DNA from: Xanthoparmelia taractica
Taxonomy: Eukaryota > Ascomycota > Lecanoromycetes > Lecanorales > Parmeliaceae
DNA: 64,000 bases
Direction: 5' to 3'
Assembly: GCA_033085395.1 (NCBI GenBank)
Contig: JANQBS010000110.1
Location: forward strand, 1-64,000
Positions 55,652 to 64,000 of this stretch are shown here, one piece after another. Numbering within the stretch: position 1 is the first letter of the stretch; each line of letters starts with the position of its first letter. The notes beneath the pieces were generated by a model. It ran no database searches and was not told the DNA's origin. It saw only the letters and a list, made by a program, of their open reading frames with translations. Made by a program: the position numbers and the translations under genes.

Positions 55652-58600
55652 TCACGGAATATCAAAGTATCCCTTCAACTTCTTAATCAGCGCCCACTCA
55701 TCATTGCTGACGTCAGCCCTGTAAAATTCCTTCAAGGTATCGATGCTCTGCCGTGAGATTAACGAGTAGAGCGTGTCTTTTTCTTCCCAATGGCGACCGT
55801 AGACCGGTTGGTTGGGGCCTTCGATCTTGATGGCGACGGAGGGCTGGCCGCGCTTTACCATGGGGATTTGTTTGTGGTCGCGCTCGATTGATTGGCTGTG
55901 TGTGGGAATAAGCAATGAGTCTTTGGAGACACGGTGGGGAAGGAGGGTGGAAGAACTTACACTCTGCCCAAATTGACAACCTCTTTGACGTTTGTGACTG
56001 GGTTCGTCCGTACCACGGCAATTGGCGTGAGGAGTCTCAGATTGCCTTCGACAACATCGACCCCGACAACAATGGGATCCTTTTTGTTGAACACAGCCAC
56101 CTGGTTCAGCACGCAGGGGAACACAGCCAACAATTTGCTGTCCTCCTTCTTTTGCTCCGCCAGTTGCGCCATGTGTTTCGTAAAGTCGTCGAAGAGATGA
56201 TAGATGATATCCGCCGTGAAAATTTTGATTCCCTCACGGTCCGCATACTCCTGCGCTTCTTTATCGACCTTGACGTCGAAACAGAGCATCACTGCATATT
56301 CTCTCGCCTTTTCGAGCATGATGCCTGCGGACATGACGTCCCGCTTGTAGACGGGACCGATGGAGATGTTTGCGACTGGAATTTTGGAGACTTTGAGGAA
56401 CTCGAGGAGGGCTTCGAGAGAGCCGAGGGTGGATGCTTGGACGCTGACGCCACGTCCTGTTTTCGAGACTTTCGATAAGAGGTTCTCGATGTCAGACATG
56501 ACTTCCTCCTCGATATCCTCTTCGTCGTCGCCTGGTCCGACGACCAAGAGCCGCGAACCGGCAATGGCGTGTTCAAGGTCGTTGGCCGCAATTTTGACAC
56601 CCAGTGATGCTTTACATTCTTGGTTGTGGACATATTGGGACTTCAGGCGGAGCTCCTTCAGCGGTGCTGGGGTGAGTAATGCTCGAATATTTGTCGCAAT
56701 TGCGCCGTTGATGCCGCAAAGGACTATTCGATCACCCTCTCGAAGAACACCGTTTGATAAGACGACGTCGATGGTTGTCCCTAGACCTTCAATGACTTTG
56801 ACTTCCAAAACTGTGCACTCGACTTCGGATAGATACATAAGTTTGTTGGTCATTCTCTCCTGCGTGAGGCTGACAAGCAGCTTTAGCATGTCTGGAATGC
56901 CTTCTCCTGTGTGAGCTGATGTTGGTACTAAGGAAACGAACTTTGCCAAGGACTTATTCTCGCAGTAAAGCTCAGAGTTGAAGCCTTGCTCTGCGAAGGC
57001 GACTTTTGTTTTCTCGAGGCGATCTCGGAACTCGTTTTGCACTCCTTTGTTCTGTAAGGCCATACTCTCTTGGAAACCGTTGTTGTCAATTTTCTTCCAG
57101 CCATATAGACGATCGATTTTGTTGAGAGCAACGATGAATGGAGTTTTGCGGTCACGGAGTAATTTCATTGACTCTAGAGTCTGTGGTTCCAGCCCGTGCA
57201 TTATATCAACCACAAGAATGGCAATGTTACACAATGAGGATCCCCGAGATCGCAAATTTGTGAAGGACTCGTGACCAGGAGTATCGATGACCAGAAGACC
57301 AGGTACCTTGAACTCGAAGTTATTGTCCTTGTTGACAACCGCTGTCTTAGCTTCTAGAGCGTCGACTGGGAAGTAAGTTGCACCTATTTGTTGCGTGATA
57401 CCTCCAGCTTCACCTTCTTGTACATTGGTCTGCCGAATCTTGTCCAGTAGCTTAGTCTTTCCCGTATCGACGTGACCCAGGATACAGCAAATAGGAGAAC
57501 GGAGGTTGTCTTTTGATCTGGCAGCGAGCGCCTCCTCGTGCTGCTTCTGCCTCCTCGCCGCAGCTTCGGCTTTCTTTTGTGCAGCCGCTCGTTGTGTGGC
57601 TGTTGCCTGCGCATCGCCAGACGAGTCGTCAGAGTCCGACTCGGAATCGGATTCAACTGGCTTGTGCTGTGGCTTCTGCGGAGGTTGCTGTGCAGAGGGA
57701 GCGGGCCTCGAAGGCAGGTCTGTTTGTGCGGCTTTGGGTGCTTCTGTACCATTAGTAACAGCACTGGACTTTCGAGGCGGCGGTTTCGAGGCGGCAGCTT
57801 CTTCGTCAGAGTCCATCTCCCAGCTCTCTTTGACGTTGCTGTCGTCAGCATCGGCAACGGCTTCCCAATCCTCGAGACCGTCACTTTCGGGTTCCTGTGC
57901 TGCTGCTGCTGCCGCAGCTTCAGCCCTCACTTTCTCCTCTTCCTCTAACCTCAGACGTTCGGCGTCTTCGGCTTGCCGCCGAGCTTCTGCCTCGGCAGCT
58001 TCTTTCTCTTCCTGTATTCTGACATCGTCACCTGGCTTCTTCAGCCCCTTCTTCTTTTTGTTATCGTACACTGGCTTCTTTCTCTCCGCGGGTTCCTCGT
58101 CCAGTCCTGCAACCTTTACACCAGCAGCAAGCATCTGTTCTCTCTTCAATTCGTTCCGTCTATGCGCTTCCCGTTGGGCTGGTGTCATCAACTTTCCCTC
58201 TTTCTTTAGCTGTTCTTTCTTCTCCTTGTCCTTCTCTTTCTTCCGCGCTCGAGCCTCTTCTTTCCTTTTTTCCTCCTCCGCCGCTAACCGCTCCTCTTCT
58301 TCTATCCTGGCTCTCTCTTCGGCATCCGCTTTTTCTCGCTCTTCTTGCTGCTTACGCAAGAGTTCCTGTTGTTTCTGGAGCGCTGCAAGGGCAGGCGGTA
58401 ATTTCTTCTTTCCTCCCTTCCCTGTATCGGCAGCTGGTGTAACCTCAGGCTTCGCTTCGGCTACGGGCTTTATAGGCTCCTCTTTCTGCGCAGGCAGTGC
58501 GCCTCCTTGCTTTTTCTTCGCAGCAGCCTGGGAAAAGCAAGCATAGGAATGAGCTTCCATCCATCTGTAATTCTATAGTGGCCAGGCTGGCACTGAAATC

Positions 58601-59135
58601 ATGCACGTACCTGCTCCTTCTTCCGCGCCTTCTCTCTCTCTTTCTTCTCTTTCTCTTTCTCCTTCTTGCTCTTGACCCCACCTGTGCCGCCTTCTTCTGC
58701 ATCATCTCTATCTGCCTCGTCGTTAGGCACTAACGTCCCATCTTTCTTCCCTTGTTTACCCTTCCCGCCCTTGGCCTTCGTGACCTGCTCCTCGAATAGG
58801 TCGTCTGTCGTAGCCTCCTCAGGTGCCTTGGTGGCTAAATCTTGTATAGCGTCGGATTCTACATGACCGTTGACGCCATCCCCTGGGGGGGGGTCTTCGC
58901 CATCCACAAAGTCCTCCTCCACAACTTTGCCTTTCTTCTTCTTGTTGGATTTGTTTTTCTTTAGAGCAGCTAGTAGACCGCCTCCACCTCCAGAAGCTTC
59001 ATCGAGTCCCGTATCTCGAGCAGCTTCAACCTCTTTTGCTTCTTGGGCTGCGGCAGCAATAGGATCTGGCGATTCACCAAGGTCCGCTTCCCAGTCGTCG
59101 TTGCCCTTCTTGTTGCCTTTCTTCTTTGGCGCCAT
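55652..59135 (-). CDS. FUN12: Translation initiation factor eIF5B
   Basis: Ribosome-dependent GTPase that joins the subunits at the end of initiation; about 1111 residues. Exons: 59135-58611, 58527-55961, 55895-55652; introns are 83 and 65 nt, GT..AG. The first about 520 residues are charged, Lys/Glu-rich and partly coiled-coil, as in other eukaryotic eIF5Bs. The G domain has GHVDTGKTKLL (near residue 525), GGITQQIGATYFP, DTPGHESF and NKIDR. Domains II to IV follow, with LNKVAVFNKK-like strands (VLNQVAVFNKKDPIVVGVDV), NLGRV at the second intron and the C-terminal QPSVAIKIEG and YGRHWEEKDTLYSLISRQSI. MAPKKKGNKKG from the first ATG is a typical start. Confidence 0.92.
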
Positions 59136-59596
59136 TTGTGCGGAGAAAATCTGTCTGATGAGAAGAGCTTAATATGGTGCTCTGAATAGATTTAGACTCT
59201 GTAAAAGGTGTTGAATAACATTTGTTGAAGGTTGGTCAAGAGAGCGGCAAGTGTGGCTTCATGCTCTTGATACTCGCTAGTGCGGGATGCGGAGTCGGAA
59301 ATGGCGGTGTTATGATAAAATCCACCACCGCCGAAACCACTTACTCTTGGACCTGTATAGGCTATATTCATGTACAAAAATGGGTCAGGCTATTTTCCGA
59401 TTGATTTACTAGACTTATGAATGCAAACGGAGCAAATGCTCACTCGGGACGTGGGAAGCTTGGTCCAGCAGGAAGACCAGCTTTGTTGAGATGATTCATA
59501 TTGCAATATCTTTAGATCTATGAGTGGTTGGATTCTAAGAAGCTGGGTATCCGAATAGGAATTAGAAGCTATGGAAGCGAAGAAAGCCCGTATCGC
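59136..59596. other. Intergenic, Yip1 gene to eIF5B
   Basis: About 460 bp that hold the 3' end of the Yip1-family gene and the eIF5B promoter. Nothing else recognised. Confidence 0.5.
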
Positions 59597-60625
59597 TCAA
59601 AATCCTAGCAGAGACATTGTGGCGTTTGTGACCGCATCTCCCTCATCACTCGGTTTAGTATTCTTCAAGGCGGGACTGCCATGCCTGTCACGATGCATCA
59701 GTACACAGTCTCACGCAATTGGAAGAGATACTTACGCGAAGAATGTAATCTTGATCGCAATAGCTAACCCCGCATGCAGCACCACCACCGCAATGACCAG
59801 AATCCTACTGATCTTCGCGTCCGTGACACTAACCACCGGCCACAGATTCCTGACCAGAAACACAACGCTCACCACAAATCCTACGGCCGTGAAGACATAG
59901 TTCAATGCCGAAATCGGACTCCAGCTGATTATGGCCACTGGTATCCATATCACATTCGCATACCCATATAACGCCCAGCATTCGACCAGTGTTGCTGATT
60001 CGGCTCCGAACCAGCGCAGTAAGGCCCATAGTCCGACCGGGACGAAGCCCGTGTAGCCATAAATTAGACCTGCAGCGCCACTTAACAGGGCAAAATTGTA
60101 TTCGAAATGAATATCATGGTTCCGGCTCAGGTATTGACTGATGGTCGCTGCGATGAAAAGTATGAAGACAAGGGTCGTAGCGATCCAGAAGGGGCCATAG
60201 AGATCAGGGTTTCCATCCAGAATATCCAGGAATGGGGCACGCGGGTATAGCGAAGAGGAACATCGGCGAAGAACTTCTGATGTGTCGACATCAAAGAATT
60301 GGGCGTAGAACGAGAGGGTCCAGAGGAACCGCTTGGATGGTGTCTGGTTTTGGGTGCTGCCGAAGGGAGTGGATGTATCTGGGGGGATCTTGGAGCGCGG
60401 ATTCGATGGGTCGTTGAAGTCTAGTAAGCTTCAATTAGCGATGGAAGGTTCGAAAAAGTCCTGCGAGCATACTGGAAGAGTGAAATTCAAGGTCGTCTTG
60501 TTGGAGGTCTGTATGACCTAGATCGCCCTAGGATAAGTTAGTATCCATGGCTTGAAGCTCAAATTGGACGGCTGGCTTACCCCTTCGTCGACGTCTACGA
60601 CGACATCGTAGCCTCTATTTGCCAT
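59597..60625 (-). CDS. Yip1-domain Golgi/endosomal membrane protein
   Basis: Multi-pass membrane protein of the Yip1/YIPF family, which works with Rab GTPases in Golgi trafficking; about 290 residues. Exons: 60625-60581, 60527-60473, 60420-59736, 59684-59597. Intron 1 has a perfect TACTAAC-type branch site (ATACTAACTTATCCTAG). The product starts MANRGYDVVVDVDEG, DLGHTDLQQDDLEFHSS, then FYAQFFDVDTSEVLRRC, LDILDGNPDLYGPFWIATTL and about five hydrophobic segments (LALLRWF-like, IWIPVAIISWSPISALNYVF, LVIAVVVLHAGLAIAIK). The main exon could stop at TAA 59734-59732, but that codon overlaps a GTAAGT donor. Splicing to 59684 gives FFAHGSPALKN and a longer tail. It is closest to the YIPF1/2 or Yip5 type. 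Confidence 0.8.
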
Positions 60626-60955
60626 CCTACGATGTAGCAACCTTTATCTCCCTCTGGTTGGTGCGTTTTGAATGATTGAGCTTAGGATCGACTGGCACAC
60701 GTGTCGCCAAGCACCAAATGCAGAAATGGCAACTTAGCCGGCGCTGAACGAAGACTCGACGCCGACAGCCTTGATTAAAGCGGTTCATGTTAAAGGTTAC
60801 TCTAATCTTTGTTACATTCAATCAAGCTCCCAGATCCCACCTCAGTCTCCGTTTAATTGTTCGCACCAAGCGGAATATGCAAAAATATGAAAACCCATAG
60901 CTTTTGTAATCTATGTAAGGTACAGAATTCTTATGTGATAGCCTGTTGAGATGTT
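60626..60955. other. Intergenic, TBC gene to Yip1 gene
   Basis: About 330 bp between same-strand genes. No feature recognised. Confidence 0.5.
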
Positions 60956-62321
60956 TCAACGAAAGAGTCCTCTGAAGACTTCCAATATTTTCTTTGGACC
61001 AGAACTAGGAATTCCCTCCAGTCCTACTCTTCTACCGAGCCAGATTGAAAGAATACCGACCAAGAATGCAAAGCCAATCCGAGTAGCAGGACGTCTGTAT
61101 TTCCAGATAGTGGCCATTGCTCGTTTCTGCATCTCTACTCTCCGTAACTGCAATGCCTGAAGTTCGAACAATTCTTCGCCATCCTTGAGGGTTTGGTGCC
61201 TGACAGATTGCCTCGTGGTTTTTAAGACGCTGTAAACTGAGATCTTCGCCCAAGCTCTTGAGGGCAGACCTTCTGGAGGATGTTCATCAAAGAGTGCCAT
61301 TGTCCTGGATATCAAAGCTTCCAGATTCAAAGGCTTGGGTAGCTTGGACAGGACAGAATGAAGCATTTCGGGTTCATCTGCAGGGATGTCGAACAGTTCA
61401 TCGCGGCGGGAAAGTATGATAACGGCAAAGAAGTAGATGGAGACCACCGCTGGCTGCGCGATGAGAACGTCAAATAGGCGAGCTATGTCACCATACTCCT
61501 GAATGTCGTGAGCGTACAATGTGAGTGTAGCCGCCAAGGCGAAAAACGGTTGCGTCTGTGACAAATGGAGGCAGAGCTTCCGGTCTACCGCGTAGAGGAT
61601 GGACGGCAGTAGCTTTAGGTGTGCAATGGATGCCGAGAGCGAAGGCAGCATGAAATCACGGATACGTAAGAGTGAGATATGGGCGACAGCTTTGGGTGCA
61701 TGATCGACACCCAGAACAAGTAGAAAGACTTGAACAATATCGTGGAACCCTTGAAAATAGGAGAGCATCGGGTGCTCCCTCAAGACTTGGGTTATCACAG
61801 AGGAAAGCTCTCCTTTCCGTCGATCCAGCTGCCTTTCTGATTCGTCTAGATCCACGTTAGCACCGAGCTATCTTAGGGGCTCTAAGCAGGCCTACTTTTA
61901 GGGTAGTAGATGAAAGACCGGTTCACGTCAATTTTGACTTGATCTTCATCTTTATGACGCGGCAGATCCCTCCACGAGCGAGCAGAGCCGCTGAGCTCGG
62001 ACTCGTCGCTTCTGTAGCCAAGCAACAGCGGCCCTCAGTAGCGGTCAGTGTCGAAAAATAGGGACATTTCAGCTCTACCAAAGACTTACAGGCTACCTTT
62101 CGTACCTCGTCGTTGATCAAGCCACCGGTAGAAGTTGCAAGTCCGATCAGAAGATCTAGATTGGGAGGGTCCCCGCAAGCGGCTAGTATGCGGTCGACCT
62201 CATGTGACAGCTTTGTCTTTTCATGATCCCTGTCCTGGAATTCCTTGGGAATACCAAGAGAGGAGGTACTGCTGTCAAAATGTTCTGACAGCTCACGCTT
62301 GTCCTCATTCCGCATCTCCAT
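60956..62321 (-). CDS. TBC-domain Rab GTPase-activating protein (Gyp8/TBC1D20 type)
   Basis: RabGAP anchored in the ER by a C-terminal membrane segment; about 419 residues. Exons: 62321-62090, 62033-61896, 61845-60956; introns of 56 and 50 nt. Joined, the TBC domain starts in exon 1 (VDRILAACGDPPNLDLLIGL, DEVRKVAW), continues PLLLGYRSDESELSGSARSW, and carries both catalytic fingers: Arg in KIDVNRSF (near residue 117) and Gln in YFQGFHD (near 155). LYAHDIQEYGDIARLFDVLI follows. A hydrophobic stretch TRIGFAFLVGILSIWLG lies close to the C-terminus. The human relative acts on Rab1. Divergent from the next gene. Confidence 0.85.
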
Positions 62322-63197
62322 TGCATACGTTTGATGATGTAGTCGACCCTGAAGGCCTATGAGAGGTGTAGATGATCATGGTTTGCAAGGAATGTATCCT
62401 GATGTAGAAGCAAGGATTGATAGGTCGATATTCCTGAGATAGAGTCGCTACTTCATTTTAGCTCCATCGCGGATGATGGGCGCTGTAGGGCCCCCTAGAA
62501 GGCTTAGAATTAGGGCAAAGACGCCGGGTAGTCCAGACGAAGGGTAAGCAACCGACAGGCCTACAAGCGCCAGCCTTGGGGCTCAGACTAAGGTAAGTAC
62601 GGTCAGCAGCAGCAGTAGTAGCAGCAGCAGCAGCACAATGACCTTTACATATTCTCCTATTAGAACATCCAGAGGCTACCTGCATTCGAGCACAACCTTC
62701 ATTGATTCGACCCTCACAATCGCTCCTTCCTCTACTGGACATTTTCTACTGGAGTGGTACTACCCTTGAGTCTTTGGGTGCAAACCCCACGAACAGCTCA
62801 CCGTCGACTTGCAGTTGAATTATCGCATCCGCTCAGCCGGAATCTCTAGCTTCTTCTTTTTTAGGTTGCACCAATGTTGCTGGCCTCACAACTATCTACG
62901 CTCACCAAGTCGAGATAGCTCTTCCTTTTCTCTCTTCCGCATGAGGGGCTCCAAGCCCCTTGAAAAGTGCTTCTAGGCTTCGCGGAACAGATCAGACATA
63001 TTTGAAAGGGGTTGGTCCTCTTTCTCCCTCTTCTTAGGACGCCCTTATCTCCCCGCGTTGCCCATTTTCCTGGCAACTAGTCATCCTTTCCTTTGGCTCA
63101 AAGGGGCTGCAAACCTACCATAGCCCTCTCTTATAATTTCTCGAAAGCCTAAGAACAATTTTTTAAAAGGTGGATCGTTGTTGAAGCCTTTCCTAAA
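62322..63197. other. Intergenic with AGC-type microsatellite
   Basis: About 880 bp between divergent start codons. CAGCAGCAGCAGTAGTAGCAGCAGCAGCAGCA lies at about 62604-62635. A minus-strand frame over it (62458-62742) has no domain support. The rest holds the two promoters. Confidence 0.5.
62604..62635 (+). repeat. CAG/TAG trinucleotide microsatellite
   Basis: Ten to eleven trinucleotide units, mostly CAG/AGC with two TAG units in the middle, in the non-coding stretch between the TBC gene and the MMS1-like gene. Confidence 0.85.
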
Positions 63198-64000
63198 ATG
63201 TCAGTCCAAACAACCGTCCTTGAGAATGGAAGATGGGTTACCAGAAACGTGGACCCCTACCGTGTAAGAGCCCAAAACACGGGAACACCACGCAGAAAAA
63301 GGAGTCAGCCGTCAATCAATCTCCCAGAGACGCCATCCTTAGGAATCCTCACCAGGACTCTGGTCAGAAGTTCGGTCATCAATCGTATCATCCCTGCAAG
63401 AATTCGGCACAGGACGAAGAACGATGTGCTTTTCGTATCCGCAGAGTCAGTCACAATTAAAGAAGCCAAAGAAGACTACACTCTAACCGAAATAATGACC
63501 AAGAGTGACTTCGACTCAACAATCAAGTCCGCTAGGATAATCGGAGAGCGAAGGAAGCTGACAAAGCACGACTACAGCGATAGATTGCTCCATAAAATCC
63601 ATGGTTGGGATGACTTCCATAGTGACGAGGATGATAGTGTCGCCGACGAAGGAGACCTGCTGCATCCTGATGCCCAAAACCGACGAGGGCTTGCACCTCA
63701 TATCCTCGTTCTGGCTCTGGAGTCGAACAGGCTTGTATTCTTGTGTGCAGTCAGTGGAAGGTCGGAGCGACCTGAACTTTTGTCCAGTCACAAGGCATTA
63801 CCAGCTCCGACCTCGCCTTTACAAAGCTTTGGCGAGCTAATCGCTGTTGATCCCAAGTGCGTTGTAAGCCAGATACGCTGGACACGATAATGACTGACAC
63901 CTCTAGGTCCCGTGCAATGGCTGTTACTGCTCATGAAGGGAGGGCTTACATATATGTGTTGAAGTCAATGGATGAGATGAGAGTAGACTTCAAAGACAAC
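63198..64000 (+). CDS. N-terminal part of an MMS1/CPSF-A-type beta-propeller protein (runs off window)
   Basis: Partial gene. Exon 1 is 63198-63856 and exon 2 starts at 63907 and continues past 64000; the 50-nt intron has a GTGCGT donor and CTCTAG acceptor. Residues include RTKNDVLFVSAESVTIKEA, LAPHILVLALESNRLVFLCA and, across the intron, FGELIAVDPKSRAMAVTAHE with GRAYIYVLK. That layout resembles the MMS1_N propeller of large proteins in the DDB1/CPSF-A/Rse1 superfamily, which act as scaffolds in ubiquitin ligases or RNA processing. I cannot tell which member it is. It starts at the ATG before a stretch without upstream coding signal. Confidence 0.6.

Noticed and set aside
57506..58546. 346-codon plus-strand frame opposite eIF5B
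   Set aside because: Antisense shadow of the Lys/Glu/Ala-rich N-terminal region (reads as Ser/Phe/Leu runs).
62755..62800. tRNA-like stretch (GGGTGCAAACCCCACG)
   Set aside because: No matching A box, acceptor stem or anticodon arm could be drawn.

Overview
This window is nuclear DNA of a filamentous ascomycete (Pezizomycotina). I infer that from many introns of about 50-65 nt with GT..AG ends and CTNAC-like branch points, from a gene set typical of these fungi (CYP61/ERG5, EAF7, MCM3, eIF5B, SRP68, a TBC1D20-type RabGAP), and from AT-rich blocks whose damaged reading frames show the C-to-T / G-to-A pattern of repeat-induced point mutation (RIP). I cannot fix the class from the sequence alone.

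Layout. Positions 1-9950 are a gene-free, RIP-degraded repeat island: a Ty3/gypsy retrotransposon of about 7.4 kb coded on the minus strand, an inverted LTR of the same family beside it, and a second LTR-like repeat pair whose last copy stops about a dozen bases before a short-chain dehydrogenase (SDR) gene. Positions 9958-23190 are accessory: an SDR with an odd first intron, a 1.1 kb terminal-inverted-repeat (TIR) element, a zinc-finger/SANT protein, a WW-domain protein, an SDR lacking the usual catalytic Tyr/Lys, an intact five-exon O-methyltransferase, a broken membrane-protein gene and a GT62 mannosyltransferase.

Positions 23805-45025 are mostly a housekeeping block: a mitochondrial PPR protein, a gamma-tubulin complex protein divergent from EAF7, carnitine acetyltransferase with a peroxisomal tail, an Atos-domain protein, ERG5, a rhodanese, a decayed saccharopine reductase (LYS9) copy, and MCM3. 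MCM3 has a 12-codon last exon and an ACGCGT box in its promoter. Positions 45353-46925 hold a second, inverted copy of the 1.1 kb TIR element next to a related 455 bp element. After a decayed Cys-rich gene and an ankyrin gene with a frameshift, a second housekeeping block follows: SRP68, eIF5B, a Yip1-family protein, a TBC RabGAP and the start of an MMS1/CPSF-A-type protein that runs off the window.

I see no compact biosynthetic or defence cluster. The least familiar feature is the TIR element family. Its ends carry 17-bp iterons closed by telomere-like TTAGGGCTAGGG, and its two long copies lie in opposite orientation around about 33 kb that includes the housekeeping block. Gene functions come from motif recognition by eye; no database search was run.
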